Of a DNA stretch of 61,040 nt, positions 16,297 through 26,471 are shown one piece after another. How positions within the stretch are numbered: position 1 is the first letter of the stretch; each line of letters starts with the position of its first letter. A program made the translations under genes and the position numbers. The DNA is taken from positions 1-61,040 of the forward strand of contig JBQTKD010000093.1 in NCBI GenBank assembly GCA_052386455.1, given 5' to 3'. The DNA comes from JBQTKD01 sp052386455. GTDB taxonomy: Bacteria > Actinomycetota > Actinomycetes > Sporichthyales > Sporichthyaceae. A model generated the notes under the pieces. It did not search any database. It was not told the origin of the DNA and worked only from the letters and a program-made list of their open reading frames with translations.

Positions 16297-17306
16297 CCGC
16301 GGTGGACGACGTCCCGCTCCTCGGCGAAGTGGCACGCGCTCGGGTGCCCGGCCGCCCGCTCGACCAGCTCCGGCACCTCCTGCGCGCACCTGTCCTGCGC
16401 CTTCCAGCACCGCGTCCGGAACCGGCAGCCCGACGGCGGGTCGGCCGGGCTCGGCACGTCCCCGGTGAGGCGGACGACGTCGCGGCGGCCGCGCATCGTG
16501 GGGTCCGGCACCGGCACCGCGGACAGCAGCGCCTGCGTATACGGGTGAGTCGGGTGGTCGTAGATCTGCACGTCCGTGCCGATCTCGGCGATCTTCCCGA
16601 GGTACATGACCGCGACCCGGTCGGACAGGTGACGCACCACGGACAGGTCGTGCGCGATGAAGATGTAGGACAGGCCGAACTCGTCCTGCAGCTTCTCCAG
16701 CAGGTTCATCACCTGTGCCTGGATGGACACGTCGAGCGCGGAGACCGGCTCGTCGCACACGATGATCTCTGGGCGCAGCGCGAGCGCGCGGGCGATGCCG
16801 ATGCGCTGGCGTTGCCCGCCGGAGAACTGGTGCGGGTACCGGTTGATGTGCTCGGGATTGAGGCCGACGACGTCGAGCAGGTCGCGGACCTTGGCCTGCC
16901 GGTCGCCCTTGGGCGCCACCTCGGGGTGGATCTCGAACGGTTCGCCGACGATGTCGGCCACGGTCATGCGCGGGTTCAGCGACGAGTACGGGTCCTGCAT
17001 GACGAGCTGAATCTGGCGGCGCAGCCGCCGCTGCTCGGCGCCGCCGAGGGTGAAGATGTCCTGTCCGCCGTAGAAGGCGTGGCCCGACGTCGGCTTCTCC
17101 AGGCCCATCAGCAGTTTGGCGACGGTCGACTTGCCGCAGCCCGATTCCCCGACCAGGCCCAGCGTTTCGCCGCGGTGCAGGTCGAAGGTGACCCCGTCGA
17201 CCGCCTGAATGGCGCCGACCTGACGCTTCAGGACGATGCCTTGAGTCACTGGAAAGTGCTTGACGAGGTCTCGAACCTCCAGCACCACCTCGCTACCGGC
17301 CGCCAT
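16293..17306 (-). CDS. oppF: Oligopeptide/dipeptide ABC transporter ATPase (OppF/DppF-like)
   Basis: 337 residues with the Walker A GESGCGKST, signature FSGGQRQRIGIARAL and Walker B IIVCDEPVSALDV, followed by the C-terminal oligo/dipeptide ATPase extension with its cysteine-containing region (GCRFRTRCWKAQDRC) that binds an Fe-S cluster in some homologues. It would pair with OppD as the second ATPase of the importer, but the gene is displaced from oppD by an extra substrate-binding-protein gene. It is the last gene of the minus-strand operon; the gap from that gene is 27 bp. Confidence 0.92.
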   Translation of the reverse strand: MAAGSEVVLEVRDLVKHFPVTQGIVLKRQVGAIQAVDGVTFDLHRGETLGLVGESGCGKSTVAKLLMGLEKPTSGHAFYGGQDIFTLGGAEQRRLRRQIQLVMQDPYSSLNPRMTVADIVGEPFEIHPEVAPKGDRQAKVRDLLDVVGLNPEHINRYPHQFSGGQRQRIGIARALALRPEIIVCDEPVSALDVSIQAQVMNLLEKLQDEFGLSYIFIAHDLSVVRHLSDRVAVMYLGKIAEIGTDVQIYDHPTHPYTQALLSAVPVPDPTMRGRRDVVRLTGDVPSPADPPSGCRFRTRCWKAQDRCAQEVPELVERAAGHPSACHFAEERDVVHRG

Positions 17307-17333
17307 CGGCGAGCACCTCCTCTCGGGTCCGGG

Positions 17334-18891
17334 TCACTTCATCACGACCGAGGCGAAGTCGTAGAAGCGATAGACGTCGAAGGCCGCCGACTTGATTCGA
17401 GTGGAGCGGGCGCCGTAGTCGACGAAGAAGTGGAGCGGAACCGACGGCATGGTCGAACGAAGGCGCGCGTGCGCCTTCCGGTACCCGGCCTCGGCGTCGG
17501 CGAGCTTCGGCTTGGCCGCCGCGGCGGCCATCGCTGCATCGAAGGTCTTGTCACTGTGCCGGGTTTCGTTCGCGGCGTCCCCGGTGCGCCACATGCTCAG
17601 GTAGCCCTCGATGGACGGGTAGTCCTGGATCCAGCCGGCCAGCCACATCGACGTGATCGTGTTCGAGTCGATCGCCTCGCGATAGGAGGTGAAGTCCTTG
17701 TAGGCCTTGGTCTTGCACGGCCGGCCGAGCGACGCGGCGATCGATTCGCACAGCTCCTTGCTCACCGACTCGCGAGTGCTGTCGCCGTTGTAGGCGATTG
17801 TCAACGTGCCCGCGAACCCGGCGGCCTTCGCCTGCGCCTTTGCCTTGTCGGCGTCCTGCTTGCAGACGCCGCCGCACGCCCCGGCGGCGTAGCCGGCGCC
17901 CTGCGGCCCGACCCATCCGTCCGCGGACCGGTAGGTACCGCCGAACCGCTCCTTGGCGATACCGGCCCGGTCCACGGCCATGGAGATCGCCTGGCGCAGC
18001 CGGACATCCTTGTAGGCCTTGGTGCTGGGGAAGGCTAGATACGTCAAGGGTTGGGCGGTGCCGGTGAACCACCGTCCGGCCAGCTCGGTGCGGTAGCGGC
18101 CGGAGTCCCGCACGTCGAGCGGCAGCGAGTTCACCAGGTCGACCTCGCCTAACTGCACCGCCGCGTAGGACTGGTCGGGTATGTCGTACACCTTGAAGGT
18201 GACCTTGCCGACCGTCGGCTTGCGCGCGCCCGCGAAGCGGGTGTTCCGCTTGAGGACGAACCCGGTCTTGGCCGAACCCGAGACCACTCGGAACGGACCG
18301 GCACCGATGGGCTTCTTCCCGAAGGCCTTGCCGGAGTCGGCGAAGAACGAGTCGGGCACCGGCGAGTACGCCAGGTGTCCGAGGCGCTGGCGGAAGGCGG
18401 AGTTCTTCGCCGAGAGGGTGATCGTGAAGGTGCGGTCGTCCTTCACCTTCAGGCCCGACAGCGTCTTGGACTTGCCCAGGACGACCGCCCCGGAGCCGGC
18501 GATCGGGTCGAACAGGTAGGCGTTGTCCCCGCGGGCGGCGACGTTCCACGCGTTCACGAAGTTCTTGGCGCGGATCGGCTTGCCGTCGCTGAAGACTTGG
18601 CCCGCTCGCAGCTTCACCGTGAACGTGCGCGCGTCGGAGGTGGAGATCTTCTCGGCGAGGTCCAGGGCCGCCTTGCCGGTCGAGGCGTTGTGGCGGATCA
18701 GGTGCCGCGTGACCGCGGAGAGCACGAGCCCGCCGCACTGGTCGACCATGCCCGGAGTCAGCGGGTTGAACGGCGCGCACATCGCGGCCTTGATCGACGG
18801 CGCCGCGGCACTGGCGGTCGACTCGCCGACGACGGCGAGGCCGCCCAGCACCAGGCCGGTGCCGGCGAGGCCGACAGCGGTCCGCCCGGGC

Positions 18892-18899
<8 letters not shown>
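17334..18899 (-). CDS. ABC transporter substrate-binding protein family 5, without lipobox
   Basis: 521 residues; ATG 18899 (MRRPGRTAV) overlaps the oppD stop by eight bases. The N-terminus is a Sec signal peptide ending near STASAAAPS with no cysteine at the cleavage site. The mature protein has the SBP_bac_5 fold with RTFTVKLRAGQVFSDGKP, IGAGPFRVV and LTYLAFPSTKAYKDVRLRQ. It is a paralogue of the binding protein at the head of the operon. Gram-positive binding proteins are normally lipoproteins; without a lipobox this one may be released, held by the permease or exported differently. Peptides or nickel chelates are the usual ligands of the family. Confidence 0.85.
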
Positions 18900-19925
<1,026 letters not shown>

Positions 19926-19929
<4 letters not shown>

Positions 19930-20840
19930 CGCTGCTTCGGGTCCAATGCGTCGCGCACGGCGTCGCCGAGCATGATGAAGGCCAGAACTGTGAGGGACAG
20001 AAACAGCGCGGGGAACATCAGCATGTGCGGCGAGGTCTGCACCAGGCCCTGCGCCTTGGCGATGTCGATGCCCCAGGAGACCGCGGGCGGTTGCAGGCCA
20101 ACGCCGAGGAAGGACAGCGCGGCCTCGGCGCCGATGAACGACCCGAGCAGGATGGTGGCGTACACGATCACCGGCTGCACCGCGTTCGGCAGGACGTGGG
20201 TTCGCAGGATGCGCGAGGTCGGTGCGCCGAGGGCACGCGCTGCGGCGACGTAGTCCGCCGACTTCACCTGCAGCACGGTCGAGCGCATGATGCGGGCGAC
20301 ACTGGTCCACCCGAGGATGCACAGGGCCAACACCACCTTGAGGACCGGCACCCAGAAGCTCTTCGCTCCGCCGGAGGGGAAGCTCGTCAGGACGAGGATC
20401 GCGCCGAGCAGGAACGGGATGCCGAAGAAGATGTCGGTCAGGCGGGAGAGCACGGTGTCGACGATGCCTCCGTAGAAACCGGCGAGCATGCCGACCACCC
20501 CGCCGATCAACGCGACGAGCGCCGCGGCGATGACGCCGACCAGGATCGAGGCACGCGCGCCGTAGATCGTTCGGGCGTAGACGTCGCAACCCTGCAGGTC
20601 GTAGCCAAACCACGCATCGCCGCTCGGCCCCTGGCGGCTCATGCGCAGGTTGCAGCCGTCCGTTGGCGAACGGTTGGTGAACACCCCAGGGGCGATCGCC
20701 ATGACGACGAACACCAGGATCAGGCCCGCGGCGACGACCACCAGGGGGTTGCGCCGCAGCTCGTCCCAGGCGTCGCGGCCCAACGAGCGCGGCGCGTCGA
20801 CGGTCTCGGCGACGAGCACGGCTTCGCCCGCGTCACTCAT
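19926..20840 (-). CDS. oppC: Oligopeptide/dipeptide ABC transporter permease (OppC/DppC-like)
   Basis: 304 residues, six membrane helices including the N-terminal one after a 25-residue cytoplasmic segment. The EAA-type permease loop that contacts the ATPases is visible in DYVAAARALGAPTSRILRTH; GYDLQGCDVYARTIYGAR marks the family N-terminal domain. Start ATG 20840 overlaps the oppB stop by eight bases. Confidence 0.92.
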
Positions 20841-21765
20841 AGCGAATCCTCGGGTCGAGCACGGCGTACAGGAGGTCGACGAGGAGGTTGACGAACAGGA
20901 AGACGAGCACCAGCACCGTCACGACGCCGGTGAGGGTCGCGCCCTCCTGACGGCTGATGCTCTTGAAGATGAGCCCACCCACGCCGTCGATGTTGAAAAT
21001 GCCCTCGGTGATGATGGCGCCGCCGAGCAGGGCGCCAAAGTCCGCGCCGATGAAGGTCACCACGGGAATGAGCGAGTTGCGCAGCGCGTGCACACCGATG
21101 ATCCGGCGCTGACGCAGCCCCTTGGCCCGGGCGGTGCGGACGTAGTCCGCACGCAACACCTCGGACAGCGACGTTCGGGTGATTCGGGCCGCGTAGGCCA
21201 GGGAGAGTCCGGCGAGGACGAACGCGGGCATGACCAACTGGCCGAGATTGCCCTCCCGCGCGGTCACCGCGAACAGGTCCCACTTGATCCCCAGGTACAG
21301 CTGCAGCAGCTTGCCGGTGACGAAGACCGGGGTGGCGATCAGCAGCAGGGTGACGACCAGGACCGAGGTGTCGAACAGGCCCTTGCGCCGGATGCCGGAC
21401 ACGATGCCCGCACCGACGCCGAGCACGATCACGAACACGATCGCCAGGAGGGCGAGCTTCATGGTCGTCGGATAGGTGCGCTGGATCTGGTCGAGGACCT
21501 TCTCACCCCCGATGTTCTCGCCGAGGTCGCCCGTCAGCACGTTGCCGAGGTACTTCACGTACTGGATCGGCAGCGGATCGTCGAGGTTGAACTTGTCCGT
21601 GTAGGCCGCGACGAAGGCCGGGGGACAGGGGCGGTCTCCGCAGCGTCCGGCGAGGGGGTCGCCGGGCAGCGCGTACACGGCGGCGTAGATCAGGAAGGTA
21701 ACGCCCAGGACCACCGGGACCATCTGCAGGAGCCGGCGCAGGACATAGCGGCCCACAGGCTGCAC
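20833..21765 (-). CDS. oppB: Oligopeptide/dipeptide ABC transporter permease (OppB/DppB-like)
   Basis: 310 residues, six membrane helices; family hallmarks are the N-terminal MQPVGRYVLRRLLQMVPVVL and the EAA loop DYVRTARAKGLRQRRIIGVH. The external loop after helix 1 carries a CGDRPCPP pair of cysteines. It is the first permease gene. A 135-bp GC-rich spacer separates it from the lipoprotein gene upstream, where a binding-protein mRNA is often processed or partly terminated. Confidence 0.92.
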   Translation of the reverse strand: MQPVGRYVLRRLLQMVPVVLGVTFLIYAAVYALPGDPLAGRCGDRPCPPAFVAAYTDKFNLDDPLPIQYVKYLGNVLTGDLGENIGGEKVLDQIQRTYPTTMKLALLAIVFVIVLGVGAGIVSGIRRKGLFDTSVLVVTLLLIATPVFVTGKLLQLYLGIKWDLFAVTAREGNLGQLVMPAFVLAGLSLAYAARITRTSLSEVLRADYVRTARAKGLRQRRIIGVHALRNSLIPVVTFIGADFGALLGGAIITEGIFNIDGVGGLIFKSISRQEGATLTGVVTVLVLVFLFVNLLVDLLYAVLDPRIRYE

Positions 21766-21900
21766 CCTCCCTGCTCGGAAACCCGCGCCGGGCGGCCGCG
21801 GGGGCCCGACGCACGAGGGGGCCGCCGGGTGTGGAGGCCAAGGCTAATGGTCTCCGTTTGCACCCGGCCGGCCCCCATCGTGGGATGCCCTCCGCGGGTA

Positions 21901-23544
21901 CTACTTCAGGACGATCGAGGTGAAGTCGTAGGTTCCGAACACGGTGAACGCCGCGCTCGCGATCTTGCTGGAGTGGCCCCCGGTCGTCTTCGGGTACCAC
22001 AGCGGGATGACCGGCATGTCGAGGGCGAGCATCCGCTCGGCTTCCTGGTAGGCCGCGTCGACGGCGGCGGCGTCGGTCTGCTTGGCCGCCTCCTTCAACT
22101 TGGCGTCGAAGGCCTTGTTGGAGTAGTCGCCGTCGTTCGAACCGGCGCCGGTGGCGTATAGCGGAGCCAGGAAGTTTTCGATGTACGGGTAGTCCATCTG
22201 CCAGCCGGTACGGAACAGCCCGGTCATCTGCTTCTTGCTGATCGTCTCGCGGAAGCTGGCGAACAGCGGTACCGGCTTGGGGAGACAGTCGACCGCGAGT
22301 GCCTCCTTGATCTGGTTGCAGGCCGCCTCCACCCATGCCTGGTGCGAGGCGTCGGCGTTGTAGCTCAGAGTGATCGGGCCGGACTTGTGGCCGCCGGCCT
22401 CGTCGAAGAGCCTCTTGGCCTGGTCCTTGTTGTACGTGCAATAGACCTGGCAGGCATCGGCCTTGTACCCGCCGACGGCGGGGGACACCCAGCCGGTCGC
22501 CGGGGTGACGGTGTCGAAGAAGATCGTCTTGGCGATGAGAGGCCGGTCGATCGCCATCGAGATCGCCTGACGCAGTTTGGCGTTCTCGAAGGACTTGTCG
22601 CCGGACTTGACCGACGGCACCGAGATCGAGGAGAAGCGCCCGGAGACCTTGTCGATCTTTCGGTCGCCGAGGTCCTGCTCGAACTGTCCACTCGCGAGCA
22701 GGTCGGTGGGGATCTCGTGGATCAGGTCGACGTTGTTGGCGAGCAGGTCGTTGTAGGCGGCGTCGACCTTGTCGTAAACCCGGAACGTCACCTTCTGGAC
22801 CGACGGCTTGGGCCCGCGGTCGTAGTTCGGATCGGCCTCCAGGACGAACTCGCGGCTCGGGTCGGCCGACACGAGCTTGAACGGGCCGGCGCCCACGGGA
22901 TTGGTGCCGTAGGCCTTGCCGTCGTCCTTGAAGAACGAGTCCGGCAGGGCGGAGAAGGCCGAGTACCCGAGGCGTCGTGGAAACGGAGAGTACGCCTGGG
23001 CGGTTTCGACGGTGAAGGTGTAGTCGTCGACCTTCTTCAGCCCGGACAGGGTGGCGGTCTTCGCGACGTCCTTCTTCTGCAACTCCTCGTAGCCCTTGAT
23101 CGGCTCGAAGAAGTAGGAGTTCAACTGCGCGTTCGCGCCGTTGGCACCGAAGTTCCAGGCGTCGACGTAGTTCGCCGCCTTGACCTCCGTGCCGTCGCTG
23201 AACTTCACGCCGCGCTTGATCGTGATCGTGAACAGCTTGCTGTCCTTGGTCTCGACCGACTCGGCGATGTCGTTGATCGACTCCCCGGTGTCGGACTTGT
23301 ACCGGATCAGCTTCGCGGCCACTTGGTCGATGATGTCGCCGCCGCAGGTCTCGTTCGTGTTCGTGGGGATCAGCGGGTTCTGCGGTTTGCAGCCCTGCAC
23401 CGAGATCTCACCGGTGGCACCGCCGCCGGCGGCCGGGGGTGCGGCGACGTCGCCGCCCCCACCGCCGCCACAGGCCGACAGCACCAGCACGGCGGCAACT
23501 CCCGCCCCAACCGCTCGGTACCCGCGTACGCGCCGGACCCGCAT
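21901..23544 (-). CDS. ABC transporter substrate-binding lipoprotein, family 5
   Basis: 547 residues from ATG 23544. The sequence AGGGGAG lies seven bases before it and too close to the alternative GTG at 23550, which decides the start. The lipobox LSAC puts the lipidated cysteine at 25, followed by a Gly linker. SBP_bac_5 features include LFTITIKRGVKFSDGTEV and NPVGAGPFKLVSADP. It binds peptides or similar ligands outside the membrane and feeds OppBC. It heads the importer operon and is paralogous to the lipobox-less binding protein encoded downstream. Confidence 0.92.
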   Translation of the reverse strand: MRVRRVRGYRAVGAGVAAVLVLSACGGGGGGDVAAPPAAGGGATGEISVQGCKPQNPLIPTNTNETCGGDIIDQVAAKLIRYKSDTGESINDIAESVETKDSKLFTITIKRGVKFSDGTEVKAANYVDAWNFGANGANAQLNSYFFEPIKGYEELQKKDVAKTATLSGLKKVDDYTFTVETAQAYSPFPRRLGYSAFSALPDSFFKDDGKAYGTNPVGAGPFKLVSADPSREFVLEADPNYDRGPKPSVQKVTFRVYDKVDAAYNDLLANNVDLIHEIPTDLLASGQFEQDLGDRKIDKVSGRFSSISVPSVKSGDKSFENAKLRQAISMAIDRPLIAKTIFFDTVTPATGWVSPAVGGYKADACQVYCTYNKDQAKRLFDEAGGHKSGPITLSYNADASHQAWVEAACNQIKEALAVDCLPKPVPLFASFRETISKKQMTGLFRTGWQMDYPYIENFLAPLYATGAGSNDGDYSNKAFDAKLKEAAKQTDAAAVDAAYQEAERMLALDMPVIPLWYPKTTGGHSSKIASAAFTVFGTYDFTSIVLK

Positions 23545-23757
23545 TGCCACGCTCCCCTGGAAGTGAACATCGTTCAGTTCTGCCCTTTGTTGGGGCCAAC
23601 GCTACGGGCGGCACAGGTGTGCACAGGGATGCGCATATCGACCGTTACAGACTCGTCATCGCACGGCTCAATGTCCGATTCGCGGCAATTGCGTGGAACC
23701 ACCCGGGGACCATCGCCGTCTGAGAGGCACAGCCACCGCCACCCCAGGGGGAACTCC

Positions 23758-24276
23758 ATGCAGGTTCGGCCCACGCTCGCCCGGATCGCGATTTCGAGTG
23801 CCGTGCTCGTCGGCTCGCTCGCCGTTATCGCCCCTGCCGCGCAGGCCGGCATTGCGTGCGACTACGTCAGCAGTTACCACATCGTCTCCAACAAGGGCAT
23901 CCACATGCCCTTCCCTGGTTTGCACTACAAGGACGGCAAGGGCGGCACGATCTCGGTCGAGGTCGCCAAGTCCGCCAGCGTCGCCAGCCAGTGGGGCACG
24001 ACCGTCGAGGCCGAGATCGGCGCCCTGTTCGCGAAGGTGAAGTCGAACGTCAGCTACTCGTCGGTGCGCGAGACCAGTTCGACGATCGGCCACACCTACA
24101 GCCGCACGATCTCGAAGGGGAAGTACGGCAACGTCCGCTACGGCGCCTGGGCAAACGAGGTCCACTGGCGCGAGGTGGTGACCTACCGGAACTGCAATCA
24201 GAGGGTCCTCAAGGAAGGCGTCGCCCGCGTCGCGACCGAGGCCCACGGCTTCAAGTACTGGGAAACCAAGTCCTAG
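23758..24276 (+). CDS. Small secreted protein of unknown function
   Basis: 172 residues from ATG 23758 with CAGGGGGAA seven bases upstream. The signal peptide is cleaved near QAG-I32, leaving about 140 residues with one cysteine near each end (C34 and about C146), probably a disulfide. The centre is a long Ser/Thr-rich alternating-polarity stretch (KSNVSYSSVRETSSTIGHTY), like the amphipathic β-hairpins seen in several secreted actinobacterial proteins and in aerolysin-type pore formers. This resemblance is pattern-level only. It is divergent from the importer operon across 213 bp and convergent with cca. I do not recognise a named family. Confidence 0.75.
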   Translation: MQVRPTLARIAISSAVLVGSLAVIAPAAQAGIACDYVSSYHIVSNKGIHMPFPGLHYKDGKGGTISVEVAKSASVASQWGTTVEAEIGALFAKVKSNVSYSSVRETSSTIGHTYSRTISKGKYGNVRYGAWANEVHWREVVTYRNCNQRVLKEGVARVATEAHGFKYWETKS

Positions 24277-24404
24277 TCGCGGATTGCCTTCCCGCTCCAC
24301 GACTTTCCCCGCCGACTGCCGAACACAGAAGAAACGGGTGGGGCCCGAATCCCGGCCGCGGGTGTCACGGCAGCAGCCTCTGAGCTCGGGAGTCGGCGCG
24401 CGAC

Positions 24405-25847
24405 CTATCCGCCCGAGCGCTCCGCCCACCACTCGTGCAGCGCGGCCCGGGCCTCGTCCTCGGACATGGGACCGCGGTCGATGCGCAGCTCCAACAGGTA
24501 CTTGTACGCCTCGCCGACCTCGCGGCTGGGCTTCAGGCCCAGCTCGGCCATGATCTGGACCCCGTCCAGCGCGGGGCGCAGGGAGTCGAGCTCCTCCTGC
24601 TCGGCCAAGGCGGCGATGCGCAGCTCGAACTCGTCGTAGGAGCGGGCCAGCGCCAAGGCCTTGCGCTTGTTGCGGGTGGTGCAGTCCGCGCGAGTAAGAA
24701 GGTGCAGGCGGCCCAAAAGGTCGCCGGCGTCGCGGACGTAGCGGCGCACGGCGGAGTCGGTCCACTCGCCGGTGCCGAAACCGTGGAAGCGCAGGTGCAG
24801 TTCGACGAGCCGCGCGACCTCTTCGGTGGTGGCCTTGTCGAACTTCAGCGCCTTCATGCGGGCCTTGGTCATGTGCGCCCCGACCACCTCGTGGTGGTGG
24901 AAGCTGACCCGCCCGCCGGGCTCGTTGCGCCGGGTGCGCGGCTTGCCGACGTCGTGCATCAGCGCGGCGAAGCGCAGCACGAAGTCCGGACCGGCGGTCT
25001 CCAGCGCGATGGACTGCTCGAGCACGGTGAGGGTGTGCTCGTAGACGTCCTTGTGCCGGTGGTGCTCGTCGATCTCCAGCCGCAGGGCCGGGAGCTCGGG
25101 CAGGACGTGCGCGGCCAGGCCCGAATCGGACAGCAGCTCCAACCCGAGCCGCGGGTGCGCGCCGTTGACCAGGCGAATCAGCTCGTCGCGCACCCGTTCG
25201 GCGGACACGATCGAGATTCGGTCGGCCATCGCGACGATCGCCTCGCGCGCGGCGGGATCGACCGCGAAACCCAGCTTCGAGGCGAACCGCGCCGCCCGCA
25301 TCATCCGCAGCGGGTCGTCGGAGAAGGAGACCTCGGGCGCGATCGGCGTGCGCAGGACGCGGGCGGCGAGGTCGGCGAGCCCGCCGTACGGGTCGACGAA
25401 CTCGACGTCCGGCAGGCGCACGGCCATCGCGTTGACGGCGAAGTCGCGGCGCGCGAGGTCGCCGTCGAGGGTGTCGCCGAACACGACCTCCGGCTTGCGG
25501 GAGTCCCGGTCGTAGGAATCCGAGCGGTAGGTGGTGATCTCCAGCTTGTAGCCCGCGCGCTGCCCGCCGATCGTGCCGAACGCGGCACCGACGTCCCAGA
25601 TCGCCTCGGCCCAGCCCCGCAGCACGGCCTGGGTCTGCTCCGGGCGCGCGGAGGTGGTGAAGTCCAGGTCGTCGCCGAGACGCCCGAGCAGCGCGTCGCG
25701 CACCGAACCGCCCACCAGCGCCAGCTCGTGCCCGGCCTCGGCGAAGCGGCGCCCGAGCTCGACGGCCACCGGCGAGACGCGCAGCAGCTCGCGCACCCCC
25801 CGCGCCTGGGCGGCACTCAACGCGTCCGGAGCGGAAGAACTGGGCAC
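24405..25847 (-). CDS. cca: CCA tRNA nucleotidyltransferase
   Basis: 480 residues from GTG 25847, the length of the mycobacterial homologue (annotated pcnA). The head domain has the polymerase β signature LVGGSVRD (44-51) with the DxD pair in DDLDF, and RRDFAVNAMA follows. The neck region and a C-terminal HD domain (RFAALMHDVGK) identify the class II enzyme with the actinobacterial HD extension. It adds or repairs the 3'-CCA of tRNAs; neither tRNA gene in this window encodes CCA, so it is needed. A TAGGGT -10 candidate (minus strand, 25856-25861) lies eight bases before the start. It is divergent from the Nudix gene, the same arrangement as Rv3907c/Rv3908. Confidence 0.93.
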   Translation of the reverse strand: MPSSSAPDALSAAQARGVRELLRVSPVAVELGRRFAEAGHELALVGGSVRDALLGRLGDDLDFTTSARPEQTQAVLRGWAEAIWDVGAAFGTIGGQRAGYKLEITTYRSDSYDRDSRKPEVVFGDTLDGDLARRDFAVNAMAVRLPDVEFVDPYGGLADLAARVLRTPIAPEVSFSDDPLRMMRAARFASKLGFAVDPAAREAIVAMADRISIVSAERVRDELIRLVNGAHPRLGLELLSDSGLAAHVLPELPALRLEIDEHHRHKDVYEHTLTVLEQSIALETAGPDFVLRFAALMHDVGKPRTRRNEPGGRVSFHHHEVVGAHMTKARMKALKFDKATTEEVARLVELHLRFHGFGTGEWTDSAVRRYVRDAGDLLGRLHLLTRADCTTRNKRKALALARSYDEFELRIAALAEQEELDSLRPALDGVQIMAELGLKPSREVGEAYKYLLELRIDRGPMSEDEARAALHEWWAERSGG

Positions 25848-25940
25848 GACGAAGAACCCTAATAGCCGATCGGCGCCAAGCCGACCGAGTTCTCCCGCGC
25901 GTGCACTCGCAACACCGGCCCCGGGCAAAGGGTGCGGGCC

Positions 25941-25946
25941 TACCAT
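25941..25946 (+). promoter_or_regulatory. -10 element of a leaderless promoter (Nudix operon)
   Basis: TACCAT stands six bases before ATG 25953, the spacing expected when transcription begins at the start codon. There is no Shine-Dalgarno before that ATG. Confidence 0.5.
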
Positions 25947-25952
25947 CGACGG

Positions 25953-26471
25953 ATGTCCTCCCAGCAGCACCACGCGCGTTCGACAGGGGCCGCACCGCGG
26001 CGCCTGCGGACGGTGTCCGAGGTGTCCGCGGGCGGGCTGGTGGTCGACCGACGCGCCGAGGAGCCCACGGGCGTCCTGATCGGCAGGCTCGATCGGCGCG
26101 GCCGGCTCCTGTGGTCGCTGCCCAAGGGTCACGTGGAGGCGGGGGAGACCACCGAGCAGGCGGCGATCCGCGAGGTCCACGAGGAGACCGGCATCAAGGG
26201 CCGCGTGCTGGCCAAGCTCGGCGTCATCGACTTCTGGTTCGTCGCCGAGGGAACCCGCGTGCACAAAACCGTGCACCACTTTCTCCTCGAGGCCGAGTCG
26301 GGCGAGCTGTCGGACGAAGACGTCGAGGTCGACGAGGTGGCCTGGTTCCCGCTCGGCGAGCTCGCCGGCCGGCTGGCGTACGAAACCGAGCGCAAACTGC
26401 TGCCGGCGGTGACCGAGCAGCTCGAGGCAACGCCGGCGGTTCCGGCGGACGACGGGCCGGACGCTCGGTGA
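25953..26471 (+). CDS. Nudix hydrolase (MutT4-like)
   Basis: 172 residues from ATG 25953. The complete 23-residue Nudix box occupies 59-81, beginning GHVEAGE and ending REVHEETGI. The family hydrolyses nucleoside diphosphates linked to another moiety; this syntenic member corresponds to mycobacterial MutT4 (Rv3908), whose physiological substrate is uncertain. Lys and Arg-rich segments before the box (WSLPKG) are typical. The stop overlaps the next start as GTGA, so it leads an operon that runs into the murJ region. Confidence 0.88.
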   Translation: MSSQQHHARSTGAAPRRLRTVSEVSAGGLVVDRRAEEPTGVLIGRLDRRGRLLWSLPKGHVEAGETTEQAAIREVHEETGIKGRVLAKLGVIDFWFVAEGTRVHKTVHHFLLEAESGELSDEDVEVDEVAWFPLGELAGRLAYETERKLLPAVTEQLEATPAVPADDGPDAR

